Positions 23,897-31,715 of a stretch of DNA of 39,006 nucleotides are shown here, in pieces (positions within the stretch are counted from its first letter, which is position 1; every line of letters begins with the position of its first letter). The notes below the pieces were generated by a model. The model was not told the DNA's origin. It ran no database searches and saw only the letters and a list, made by a program, of their open reading frames with translations. Source of the stretch: Planctomycetales bacterium (GTDB lineage: Bacteria; Planctomycetota; Phycisphaerae; SM23-33); contig JAUVIQ010000004.1 in assembly GCA_030592655.1 (NCBI GenBank), positions 1 through 39,006 of the forward strand. The letters are read 5' to 3'. Both the position numbers and the translations under genes were made by a program.

Positions 23897-24697
23897 ATGG
23901 ACACAAAGCGAGACATTTTACGAAAATCGCACGGATTCGTTGAGAAATCCGCAATCCGCCGTTCGACTTCGCTCACGGCCCTGAGCCTGTCGAAGGGCAA
24001 TCCGCTCGTCAGGGCGGAGCCTGCCGTAGCCCGGCAATCCGCAATCGGATTTACGCTTGTTGAACTATTGGTGGTTGTCGTGATTATCGCTCTTCTTGTA
24101 GGGATGCTACTTCCCTCGCTGAATCGATTCATCGCTATGGGCGAGAAGGCGAAGACTCAGGCGACCATCAACCTGATAGACGGTGCGTGCCAGCAGTATT
24201 TCACAGATTTTGAGGACTATCCTCCCAGCCGTGATGCAACCGACTACAACGGATGGACTGGAAGCGAGTTAGTGGTGTTGTTCCTGACGGGTTATGGCCC
24301 CGACTTGAACGACGACGGCATACCTGACCTTGCGAATCTTGACACCGATGATGGTGTAGAGGATTACGGTTTCCGCGTCAAGCCGCGTCAAACTCCGTAT
24401 CATGGGCCTTACAACAACGTGGAAAAACTGGACACACGCATCGACACCAGGCCTGAATTCGTCGATGTTTTCGGAGAATCCGGAGGTAATCCGATACTGT
24501 ACTACCGATGGACCGGTTCGAGTTACAACTCCCTTCACAACATCGGCGACCCGAGCAACGTGAGCAGTTACGCCCAGAACGCCGGCGGAAAGTACTATCG
24601 CACCGATTTTATCCTGATCAGCAGCGGGCTTAACGAAGATTGGGACGAACCGAGTGCCCCAAAGAGCGATGATGTTACAAACTTCTTTAACAGATAA
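23897..24697 (+). CDS. Pseudopilin 2, GspG-like, with repeat-derived leader
   Basis: The product has 266 residues. The cleavage site is SAIG^FTLVELLVVVVIIALLVGM, after an unusually long leader of about 51 residues. The leader includes KSAIRRSTSLTALSLSKGNP, encoded by a palindromic dispersed sequence (TTCGACTTCGCTCACGG... to ...GAGCCTGTCGAA) bounded by AATCCGCAATC units. The mature part ends with an acidic stretch SAPKSDDVTNFF, similar to the DDITNW calcium-site end of GspG proteins. It begins three bases after pseudopilin 1 stops; a weak GAGA precedes the ATG. Confidence 0.86.
   Translation: MDTKRDILRKSHGFVEKSAIRRSTSLTALSLSKGNPLVRAEPAVARQSAIGFTLVELLVVVVIIALLVGMLLPSLNRFIAMGEKAKTQATINLIDGACQQYFTDFEDYPPSRDATDYNGWTGSELVVLFLTGYGPDLNDDGIPDLANLDTDDGVEDYGFRVKPRQTPYHGPYNNVEKLDTRIDTRPEFVDVFGESGGNPILYYRWTGSSYNSLHNIGDPSNVSSYAQNAGGKYYRTDFILISSGLNEDWDEPSAPKSDDVTNFFNR
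23946..24046. repeat. Palindromic and stutter repeat inside the pseudopilin 2 leader
   Basis: ATCCGCAATCCGCC at the left and CAATCCGCAATCGG at the right flank a palindrome (23962-23994, TTCGAC...GTCGAA with CTCA...TGAG inside). All is translated and lies upstream of the prepilin-peptidase site. Confidence 0.85.
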
Positions 24698-24707
24698 GAG
24701 GTCTCTG

Positions 24708-25244
24708 ATGAAAGACGGTACTTTACATTCGATTCGAGGGTGGCACAGGTTTGTAACCTGTGTACGCCACACAGGTTGCAAACCTGTGCCACGAGGTTTT
24801 ACGCTGGTGGAGATGATTGTAGCGATAAGCGTCGTTGTCATCCTGGTTACGATTGTTGTGGGTGTTTCTCATATGGTGCTCGCCAGGGCAGGGAAAGAGC
24901 GGACAAAACTCAACATGCAGGTAATCCTCCAGGCGATCGAGGCCTTTCGAGAGACCGACAGTACCGGCCTTTATCCACCGACTACCGGAACCACCCCCGA
25001 GGATCGCAACAAAGCGCTGTTCACTGCGCTGAAAGATAACCCTGCCGCCGAAGCGAAACTGCGAAATTTGCCTGGCGACGCGATTGAAAATATCAACAGT
25101 AACGATTGTTTTGTTGACGGATTCGAGAGGGTGCTGGATTACAGTTCCGACGGCGGCGTCGGAGGAATGCCGGTGTTGATTTCCGCCGGCCCCGATAGCG
25201 ACTTTGACACGGAAAAAGACAACATACGTTCGGATAACCAATAA
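24708..25244 (+). CDS. Pseudopilin 3, GspG-like, with hairpin-encoded leader
   Basis: The 178-residue product has leader MKDGTLHSIRGW followed by HRFVTCVRHTGCKPVPRG and then G^FTLVEMIVAISVVVILVTI. The second half of the 30-residue leader is encoded by a near-perfect 24-bp inverted repeat. The mature domain follows the GspG layout: amphipathic helix (RTKLNMQVILQAIEAFRETD), GLYPPTTGTTPED and a C-terminal acidic loop (ISAGPDSDFDTEKDNIRSDN) that probably binds calcium. The ATG at 24708 follows AAGAGG; the open frame extends further upstream inside pseudopilin 2 but without support. Its stop overlaps the next start by one base (TAATG). Confidence 0.88.
   Translation: MKDGTLHSIRGWHRFVTCVRHTGCKPVPRGFTLVEMIVAISVVVILVTIVVGVSHMVLARAGKERTKLNMQVILQAIEAFRETDSTGLYPPTTGTTPEDRNKALFTALKDNPAAEAKLRNLPGDAIENINSNDCFVDGFERVLDYSSDGGVGGMPVLISAGPDSDFDTEKDNIRSDNQ
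24740..24792. repeat. Near-perfect 24-bp inverted repeat inside the pseudopilin 3 leader
   Basis: GTGGCACAGGTTTGTAACCT and onward (24740-24763) and its inverted copy (24769-24792) differ at one base around a 5-base loop. It begins 30 bases after the start codon, so the mRNA could form a strong hairpin in the early coding region. Confidence 0.92.
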
Positions 25245-25996
25245 TGAAAAAGCAATCCGCAATCAGCCATCAGCAATCAGTAATCAGACAGCGGGCGTTC
25301 ACGATTGTCGAACTGCTGGTGGTTATTTCCACCATCGCGCTGGCGTTGGCGATCACAATGCCGGGGATAGTAGGGCTGTTCACCGCCGGTACGGACTTGC
25401 AATCGCGGAATGTCATAAGCGGAATGCTCGGTGCTGCCCGCGCCGTCGCCATTGAAAATCAGTCGTATGCGGCTGTGCACGTGCAGATAGGTACCGACGG
25501 GAAATGCTGGGTAGCAGTGATGCAATACGATAACGATCCGGTATCGACGTCGTTTGGAAAGTTTGTTCCGGTTTCCGGTTTTCCTCCGAAATCCATGCCG
25601 GGAGATATGGCCTTCGGGGGGATATCCTCTGATTATGTTACGGGAGGAAGTTATGATTCCACCGTTAACACTGAACTGGATGAATTTACCACCTTCAACG
25701 TAATCTTCAGTCCGGACGGTAGCCTGACCGGACGGGTTAACGGTAATAATCCTCAAATCGAGACGGACGTGAAGATTTTCGGCGGGGACGGTGCTACGCC
25801 GGAGCAGAAAAGATGGGACCATCCCGCCAGCCTTCCCCCCGGTCCTACTCTCGACGAGCAGGGCGTTCGCGCGATAACGGCATTTCATTATAAAACGTTT
25901 AAGGCGATGCCGGACAGGCAGGACTGGCTTGAAAAGAACGGACAGTTTTTGTGCATCAACCCCTATACGGGCAAACTGCTGCCGGATGAGAAATAA
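25244..25996 (+). CDS. Pseudopilin 4, GspH/FimT-like
   Basis: The 250-residue protein has leader MKKQSAISHQQSVIRQRA then ^FTIVELLVVISTIALALAIT. An Ala replaces the usual Gly before the cut. The leader is encoded by CAATCCGCAATCAGCCATCA-type stutter repeat. The mature part has the GspH/FimT pattern of minor pseudopilins (DLQSRNVISGMLGAARAVAIENQSYAAVHVQ) followed by a beta-rich domain (VIFSPDGSLTGRV). In type II systems GspH joins the GspI/J/K tip complex. One-base overlap with the gene before and two bases from the gene after. Confidence 0.88.
   Translation: MKKQSAISHQQSVIRQRAFTIVELLVVISTIALALAITMPGIVGLFTAGTDLQSRNVISGMLGAARAVAIENQSYAAVHVQIGTDGKCWVAVMQYDNDPVSTSFGKFVPVSGFPPKSMPGDMAFGGISSDYVTGGSYDSTVNTELDEFTTFNVIFSPDGSLTGRVNGNNPQIETDVKIFGGDGATPEQKRWDHPASLPPGPTLDEQGVRAITAFHYKTFKAMPDRQDWLEKNGQFLCINPYTGKLLPDEK
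25250..25297. repeat. Stutter repeat encoding the pseudopilin 4 leader
   Basis: CAATCCGCAATCAGCCATCAGCAATCAGTAATCAG is a run of related 7-9-base units that gives the leader residues QSAISHQQSVIRQ. It lies immediately upstream of the cleavage-site codons. Confidence 0.8.
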
Positions 25997-25998
25997 CC

Positions 25999-26802
25999 AT
26001 GAAGAAGCAATCGAATAATCAGTCCACGGATTACACGGATTCTGAATCAGGGCAATCCACAATCCGCAATCCGCAACTCGCCACGGCCAGCCCTGACGGG
26101 TCCGCAATCAAGCGAACGGGTTTTTCGCTGGTGGAACTGATGATGTCGCTTGGAATCCTGGTGGTGGGTCTGTCGATGGTCGCCACCGCATTCCCTACTG
26201 CCATGCTGGAGACGAAGTTATCCGTCGCCGACACGTCGGCTACGATGGTCTCTGAAAACGCAGTCGCCATCTGCCGGGCGAAACTCCGCCACAATACGAT
26301 TAAAGGATTGGTCAGCGGGGCACTTTCGGACCAGACCGATCTGATTAATATCCCCGCCCACACCTGCGATTTGACCTATCCGGTTACCTACGGCGATCAC
26401 AACAGCAACCCTGATGGCTGGATCGAAATCCCATCGGACAGCGGTACGTGGTTTCCGTCAACCCTTTACGGATGGCTTCTGGCAGCCTGCCAGCCGAGCG
26501 GTAATAACACTAATGATTATCAACTGATCTTCGTTCCTTATCGTAAGTTCCTTCCGGGCGATGCGGCTCCGGCGTTTTCAGATGTTGTTACCGACGGGGA
26601 CAGGATAACCGGCGTCGGCAATGTCATCAGCATCGGAGCGCCGGTGATATGCAAAGCCGACGGTACTTACGCTTTCGTTGTTGATTCAACAGGTAAACTC
26701 ACCCGTACGATTAGCCCCGGAGCCGCCCTGACTGTAGGCCCGGACGGGCGGAATTCGCCCGCGATCGGGTGTTATGTGGTTCGCACAGCCGTCAGGCCTT
26801 AG
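25999..26802 (+). CDS. Pseudopilin 5, GspI/PilV-like
   Basis: The 267-residue protein has a 41-residue leader (MKKQSNNQSTDYTDSESGQS, then TIRNPQLATASPDGSAIKRT) and the cut site G^FSLVELMMSLGILVVGLSMVATAFP. The pattern LGILVVGLSMVA and the following TAMLETKLSVADT are typical of the GspI/PilV minor pseudopilin group. The leader contains translated stutter sequence (CACGGATTACACGGATT; CAATCCACAATCCGCAATCC). The gene ends in TAG. It probably joins the pseudopilus tip complex with the neighbouring GspJ- and GspK-like proteins. Confidence 0.87.
   Translation: MKKQSNNQSTDYTDSESGQSTIRNPQLATASPDGSAIKRTGFSLVELMMSLGILVVGLSMVATAFPTAMLETKLSVADTSATMVSENAVAICRAKLRHNTIKGLVSGALSDQTDLINIPAHTCDLTYPVTYGDHNSNPDGWIEIPSDSGTWFPSTLYGWLLAACQPSGNNTNDYQLIFVPYRKFLPGDAAPAFSDVVTDGDRITGVGNVISIGAPVICKADGTYAFVVDSTGKLTRTISPGAALTVGPDGRNSPAIGCYVVRTAVRP
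26028..26110. repeat. Stutter repeat encoding the pseudopilin 5 leader
   Basis: CCACGGATTACACGGATT and CAATCCACAATCCGCAATCCGCA units make up most of 26028-26110. The second is the same ATCCGCA family as at 15431-15525 and 23142-23194. Confidence 0.85.
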
Positions 26803-26840
26803 AACGCGAATGACGCGAATAAAACGAATTACGCGAATCG
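26803..26840. repeat. ACGCGAAT stutter repeat between pseudopilin 5 and 6 genes
   Basis: AACGCGAATGACGCGAATAAAACGAATTACGCGAATCG begins directly after the TAG of pseudopilin 5. The 105-bp gap that holds it is otherwise A-rich and contains no gene. Confidence 0.8.
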
Positions 26841-26907
26841 AATAGAAGAAGAAACAACAGAACGTAGGTAGAAAGAAACAGAAAAGATTATATATGAGAT
26901 TTCTTTT

Positions 26908-27942
26908 ATGAACGCGACGACAGGACATTCTGGTTTTGTGCATTCGGGTCTGCAATCCCCACGGGCTTCAGGGTCTGCAATCCGCAATCCCCACGGGACC
27001 GAGGGTCCGCAATCCCCACGGGACCGAGGGTCCGCAATCCCCACGGGACCGAGGGTCCGCAATCTCTTTGCGGGTTTTACGCTTATAGAGTTGATGGTCT
27101 CGATAATCATACTGACGGCGATCATTCTCATTGTCAGCACCTTGCTGGATAATGCTCAGCGGGCTGTGAAAGTGTCCCAGGGGACCATTGTCGCCGACGC
27201 CGATGCCCGCGCGGTTGTGGAGCGGATTCGTGCCGACTTGGCCGGACTGACCACGGAGGGCTTCCTGGCCATTTACACCGACACTGACGACAGGCCTCAC
27301 CTGGTATTCACTGCCGCTGGGGTGTATCGAAGCATGATCGATTCAACCATTGCCAACGCCGCCCGAATAGACTACGGCCTGGACGGAAGCGCCGACAAAA
27401 ACGTCCTCTGGCGACGAGCGTTCCTGCTCAATGCCGAAATCGCCACGATCACCGACGACGACCACGAGAAAATATCCCTGGCCGATTATAAGGTCTGGAA
27501 CCGCTCCGATATTGACTTCACACTCTACAACGGCGCCGCTCCGGCAGGGCAGTATGACTGGCCCGTCGGAAGCGGAATCATGTTCGATTGTTTTACCAAC
27601 ACGCCGTCGATGACGCTTCCGCCCAACAGTCTCGCGGATTTGGAAAACATTTGGCCTTACCTGGCCAGACCATGCACAGACCTGAAAATCGACTGGGCTG
27701 ACGGAACGCTCGATGCCGGAAAGATGCTCGTCTGGTACAACTCGGACGCGCCGAAGGCGGGGTGGGCGGGGCAAGTCGCCGCCGACGATGTAGTAGAGTA
27801 TTGCAACCTTGTCGGTAAATATTGTGCTCTCTGGACATACGAAAAGAAGGATAATTGGCCCTCGGCCCTGCGAATCACCTTTACGCTGGGGACGGGTGAA
27901 ACAGCCCAGACATACGAGGTAATCGTGGCTCTGCCACGGTAA
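26908..27942 (+). CDS. Pseudopilin 6, GspJ/PilW-like, with a leader translated from a repeat in three frames
   Basis: The 344-residue protein has a cut site FAG^FTLIELMVSIIILTAIILI after an apparent leader of 56 residues. The leader contains NPHGTEGPQSPRDRGSAIPT and onward, three readings of one 25-bp tandem unit in successive frames. After the hydrophobic helix comes a region typical of GspJ/PilW (STLLDNAQRAVKVSQGTIVADADARAVVERIRADLAGL) and a long beta-rich domain. GspJ is part of the pseudopilus tip with GspI and GspK. The start is uncertain because only a weak GAGA precedes the ATG; in-frame GTG or CTG codons inside the leader could be used instead. Confidence 0.85.
   Translation: MNATTGHSGFVHSGLQSPRASGSAIRNPHGTEGPQSPRDRGSAIPTGPRVRNLFAGFTLIELMVSIIILTAIILIVSTLLDNAQRAVKVSQGTIVADADARAVVERIRADLAGLTTEGFLAIYTDTDDRPHLVFTAAGVYRSMIDSTIANAARIDYGLDGSADKNVLWRRAFLLNAEIATITDDDHEKISLADYKVWNRSDIDFTLYNGAAPAGQYDWPVGSGIMFDCFTNTPSMTLPPNSLADLENIWPYLARPCTDLKIDWADGTLDAGKMLVWYNSDAPKAGWAGQVAADDVVEYCNLVGKYCALWTYEKKDNWPSALRITFTLGTGETAQTYEVIVALPR
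26949..27064. repeat. 25-bp tandem repeat inside the pseudopilin 6 leader
   Basis: Three exact tandem copies of a 25-bp unit (TCCGCAATCCCCACGGGACC...) occupy 26981-27005, 27006-27030 and 27031-27055, with a partial fourth, and a diverged copy sits at 26949-26973. Because 25 is not a multiple of three, each copy is read in a different frame, and none contains a stop. Confidence 0.95.
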
Positions 27943-27943
27943 A

Positions 27944-27961
27944 AATTGCCAATTGGCAATT
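27944..27961. repeat. Palindrome upstream of the GspK-like gene
   Basis: AATTGCCAATTGGCAATT, a perfect 18-bp palindrome, lies one base after the pseudopilin 6 stop. The same sequence recurs after the GspK-like gene. Confidence 0.88.
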
Positions 27962-28004
27962 ACGAAGTGGTTCATTGGTTGTTGGGCCGAAGGGAAGGTG
28001 CAAA

Positions 28005-30584
28005 ATGGTACGTTATCACCGAAAAGGTTCTGTTATCGTGATGGTGGTGGGTCTGCTGGTAATGCTGGCGATGGTCGGCACGACGTTTATCATCATCGCC
28101 CACATGGACCGCAGGGAGTCCCACAGCGTCGCCACCGTTGCTCCCATGAAGCAGGTCGCAGGCGGAGTGTTTCAGCAGATTCGCGTCAAACTCGCAGAGG
28201 ATCTGTATTTCGACACCGCCACCGGCGCTGTTATCTACGGAAAAACCAACATCAACTACAAAGAGCAGTGCGATTTCGCCCACGAAGATTACGACAAACA
28301 CCTGGCAAGTTTCGGCCCTGTTGATGTCGGCGGGGTTTCGAGGTGGAAACACCTCAGTAATCACGAAAATGCCGCCGTTGGTTTCGCCGACGTAGCAGCC
28401 AATGACCCTTTACTGGTCGATACAAACGGATCCCTCGACGACGGTGTGAACGCCGGCGATGCGATACTGTTCAATTCGGGCGTTACCAACCGATCCGGGG
28501 GTGAATACTGGGTCGCTTATCGGCTCATAGACGCCTCAAGCCTGATGAACATCAACTCTGCCTATTCGGCTTCCGCAGCTGCGAGCGGGACCGTCATGCC
28601 GATAACCAATATCGCCCTTAATGTTCTTACCAATGCGGCTACCCGCGACAACGTCCATGCCGCGCGCAACGGTTCAACTTCCGACAATATCGCCACGTAT
28701 AAAACCAATTATGTCCAGAGGCCTTGCAACCCGGCGGTCAAGACTTATCTGCCTTTTGACATTTCCGACATGTTGTCGTTGAGGTGGGGCGGGGCTGTTC
28801 CTGATACCGCCTCGGGGCGGTTGTGGGAGGCATTGGGCGGACAGTTCGGTTCCGCCAAGCCATACCTGACGGTATTCTCGTCCTCGCGTGATCATCTCCG
28901 ACGGGCCAGCGGCAACCTGGACCAGCCCGACAACAGAAGGATCGACCTGAACAACGCCGTTTTCGATGATTTGTTCAAGGCCTTCTACAACGCCATTCCA
29001 GAGGGGATCGCCGGATTCACGGACGATGATAACGCCCGCCGGTTCGTATCCGCTCAACTGGCAGTCAACGTCATCGACTATCGCGATCCCGACAGCGACG
29101 TAACAGTTCAAACGGTCCCAGGGGTCGCTCCGGCGGTGGGTGTCTATGGTATCGAGCGACAACCTTTCATCACCGAACTGTTCTACAAGGTGTACAAGGT
29201 CAGTGAGGTCCCCGCCGACGTCTATGCCCGCTATTCCGCTATCGAGTTGTTTAATCCTTACAAGACCGGCATAAGGATCGTCGGTTTCAAACTTACAGAG
29301 GGCGGAGTGGAAAAGACGCCCACCGGCGGCTGGCCCGACGTAAGCATTTCGTCCGGAAAGCGAATTGTGATTGTTTCGGACGCCACTACCATACCGGTTC
29401 ATGCCGACGCCGAAAGGGTCCTTGTTATTCCGGGTTTGGACCTTAATAAGGGCGTTAAGATATATCGTTCGCGTAACAGTAACGGGAGCGGCGCCAAGGA
29501 CGTTCCGCTGGCGGACGCCACAGTCAACGTGGATGACCCAGTCCTGAATAGGGCAAGAATGGCGGTCCTTCAAAGGGATGATGTTCCGGCAGACGCCAAG
29601 TACTCCCTTAATGTGGCAAATATTTTTACAAACCGGGATTACACCAACGAAAACATCGTTGGTGTCCCGATGACTGCCGAAAATACAAACCTCGGTAAAG
29701 CCAACGATAATTACAGTTGTGACGATATAACCAACGCCGTACCGACGCCTGTTTTCGTCCGAAACGGTAATCTGATTAACCTCGGCGAGGTCTTACGCAT
29801 CTTCTACGTCGGTCCGTCAAGTAGCGATGTGTCGCTGGATGTGGCCCTTGCGTCGATGAGCCCGACCAATGTTTCCAACGGCAGGCTTTACACGTTTGGC
29901 GTGATCAAGGCCGGTACGGACCCGCAAATTCCCGCTGCCTGTATGCTCGGCGATTACATGGACGTACTTGTGCCGGACACGAATAACACCGGCAGGACCG
30001 ATACGGTCTATGGACGAATTAACATCAACACCGCACCCTGGCAGGTCATCCAATACCTGCCGGGTATCGCTTCAATTCCCACGCAGGCGCAGCGGGAACT
30101 TGTCGCAAAGGACATTGTCGCCTACCGCGATCTGCTCAATAATCCGGGTGGAACGAACTACTCCGTCGGCGGGAACGCCAGGGCTAACGCTATGGTTCCG
30201 GCTCTGACCCACCTGCGGGAAGATGCCGGTTTCGCCAGTCCGGGCGAGTTGGCCATTCCGCTGGCGAAGATCATTGCACCCATGCCAAGAAATACTTATG
30301 GCGTCTCCGCCCCAAATTGCTACAAAATATCCGACAGCGGCGCAGGTGATGACGGGCTCGACGAAATTACCGGCGATCTGAGCAAGTACGACATCTATTA
30401 TGCCTGGCTTGCGAATCAGATTACGGTTCGCTCCGACGTTTATATCGCTTACATTCGCGTCCAGGTCGGTAACGATCCAGCCACAACCGGCCCTGTTCGC
30501 AGATACATAGCCGTCCTCGACCGAAGCAACTGTACTTCATCCAACGACCTGCCCAACGTGCTGATGTTCGCGGAATTGAAGTAG
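28005..30584 (+). CDS. GspK-like minor pseudopilin, very large
   Basis: The protein starts MVRYHRKGS^VIVMVVGLLVMLAMVGTTFI, a short leader and GspK/PilX-type helix that lacks the Glu at position 5 of other pilins. GspK caps the pseudopilus tip. GspK landmarks follow: ASSLMNINSAYSA near residue 190 and VYGRININTAPWQVIQYLPGI near residue 670, the latter the family's INxNTA...LPG motif, with helical SAM-like regions around each. At 859 residues it is more than twice the usual GspK length. AAGGGAAGG before the ATG at 28005 supports this start over an upstream TTG. It ends in TAG and a palindrome, convergent to ispG. Confidence 0.86.
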   Translation: MVRYHRKGSVIVMVVGLLVMLAMVGTTFIIIAHMDRRESHSVATVAPMKQVAGGVFQQIRVKLAEDLYFDTATGAVIYGKTNINYKEQCDFAHEDYDKHLASFGPVDVGGVSRWKHLSNHENAAVGFADVAANDPLLVDTNGSLDDGVNAGDAILFNSGVTNRSGGEYWVAYRLIDASSLMNINSAYSASAAASGTVMPITNIALNVLTNAATRDNVHAARNGSTSDNIATYKTNYVQRPCNPAVKTYLPFDISDMLSLRWGGAVPDTASGRLWEALGGQFGSAKPYLTVFSSSRDHLRRASGNLDQPDNRRIDLNNAVFDDLFKAFYNAIPEGIAGFTDDDNARRFVSAQLAVNVIDYRDPDSDVTVQTVPGVAPAVGVYGIERQPFITELFYKVYKVSEVPADVYARYSAIELFNPYKTGIRIVGFKLTEGGVEKTPTGGWPDVSISSGKRIVIVSDATTIPVHADAERVLVIPGLDLNKGVKIYRSRNSNGSGAKDVPLADATVNVDDPVLNRARMAVLQRDDVPADAKYSLNVANIFTNRDYTNENIVGVPMTAENTNLGKANDNYSCDDITNAVPTPVFVRNGNLINLGEVLRIFYVGPSSSDVSLDVALASMSPTNVSNGRLYTFGVIKAGTDPQIPAACMLGDYMDVLVPDTNNTGRTDTVYGRININTAPWQVIQYLPGIASIPTQAQRELVAKDIVAYRDLLNNPGGTNYSVGGNARANAMVPALTHLREDAGFASPGELAIPLAKIIAPMPRNTYGVSAPNCYKISDSGAGDDGLDEITGDLSKYDIYYAWLANQITVRSDVYIAYIRVQVGNDPATTGPVRRYIAVLDRSNCTSSNDLPNVLMFAELK

Positions 30585-30588
30585 TTAT

Positions 30589-30608
30589 CAATTGCCAATT
30601 GGCAATTG
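30589..30608. repeat. Palindrome downstream of the GspK-like gene
   Basis: CAATTGCCAATTGGCAATTG, a perfect 20-bp palindrome that contains the one at 27944-27961. It lies between the convergent GspK-like and ispG genes. Confidence 0.88.
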
Positions 30609-30617
30609 ATTGACCAA

Positions 30618-31715
30618 TCAACCTCTTTCTTCTAGGAGAGAGCGGACTTCCGTTACGAGCGCTTCGACTATTTCCTCTTCGCCCACGGTTCGGACGTATT
30701 TCCCTTGCCGGTAGATAGCGGCCTTTCCTTTTCCGCAGCAGGCGGCTGCGTCTGCGCCGTCGGCTTCGCCGGGTCCGTTGACGATGCATCCCATCACCGC
30801 GACGGTTACATGAGGCTTCACGTCAGCCAGTGCGGTGCGGACTTCTTCAGCCAGCGTGGCGACGTCCGCTTCGGTCCGGCCACAGGTCGGACAGGCGATT
30901 ATCTCGGCCCCTTCGCGCGCGCGCAGGCGAAGCGAAGCGAGAAGTTCCTTCGCAGCGGCTACTTCAGCCACCGGGTCGCCGGCGAAACTGATGCGAACCG
31001 TATCGCCGATTCCCTCCGCCAGCAGCGTCCCTAACGCAGCCACCGACCGCACCAGGCCTGTCGAGGCGGTCCCGGCGTGGGTCAGCCCCAAATGCAGCGG
31101 ATAGTCAAACCGCTCGCTCAAAGCGCGATTGACCGCGATGGTTGTCATTGCGTCGTGGCTCTTGGCCGACAGGACAAGGTCGTGAAAATCGGCTTCGATG
31201 AAGACTTCGAGGTAATCGGCGATGGTTTCGACCATCAGTTCATCCATTGGTTTGGCGAGTTGATCGGTCCGGCGGTCGCCGTCCGTTCGGTCCATGACGG
31301 ACCCTTCGTTGACGCCGACGCGGATGGGTATTCCGGCGTCTTTGGCTGCGTCGATAACTTCCCGAACAGCCTGCTTATCGGAGATATTACCCGGATTGAG
31401 GCGGATTTTATGCACGCCGGCTTCGATGGATTCGAGTGCTCGCTGGAACCGGAAATGTACGTCAGCCACTATCGGAACGGGAGCGGCGGCGACGATTTCG
31501 CCAAGAGCGGCTGTGTCTGCGGGTGTGGCGGCGGCGACGCGGACGATGTCGCAACCGGCCTGGGCCAAAGCCTCTATCTGCGCCAGAGTCGCGCGAACGT
31601 CGGACGTCGGCGTGGTGGTCATCGACTGGATGCTCACCGGCGCACCGCCGCCGATGCGAACGCCGCCGACGCTTACGCCGCGAGTCTTTCCGCGTTGAAT
31701 TTCAGGAAGTTTCAT
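30618..31715 (-). CDS. ispG: 4-hydroxy-3-methylbut-2-enyl diphosphate synthase (flavodoxin/ferredoxin)
   Basis: IspG (GcpE) is the [4Fe-4S] enzyme of the sixth step of the MEP isoprenoid pathway, converting MEcPP to HMBPP. The 365-residue product shows the N-terminal TIM barrel (VSIQSMTTTPTSDVRATLAQ, CDIVRVAAATPAD, IVADVHFRFQRALES, KIRLNPGNIS) and the C-terminal iron-sulfur domain with cluster cysteines in ACPTCGRTE and VMGCIVNGPGEA. It shares a 4-base overlap (ATGA) with the end of the HEAT-like gene and is the last gene of the minus-strand run that begins with wecB. Confidence 0.95.
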   Translation of the reverse strand: MKLPEIQRGKTRGVSVGGVRIGGGAPVSIQSMTTTPTSDVRATLAQIEALAQAGCDIVRVAAATPADTAALGEIVAAAPVPIVADVHFRFQRALESIEAGVHKIRLNPGNISDKQAVREVIDAAKDAGIPIRVGVNEGSVMDRTDGDRRTDQLAKPMDELMVETIADYLEVFIEADFHDLVLSAKSHDAMTTIAVNRALSERFDYPLHLGLTHAGTASTGLVRSVAALGTLLAEGIGDTVRISFAGDPVAEVAAAKELLASLRLRAREGAEIIACPTCGRTEADVATLAEEVRTALADVKPHVTVAVMGCIVNGPGEADGADAAACCGKGKAAIYRQGKYVRTVGEEEIVEALVTEVRSLLEERG

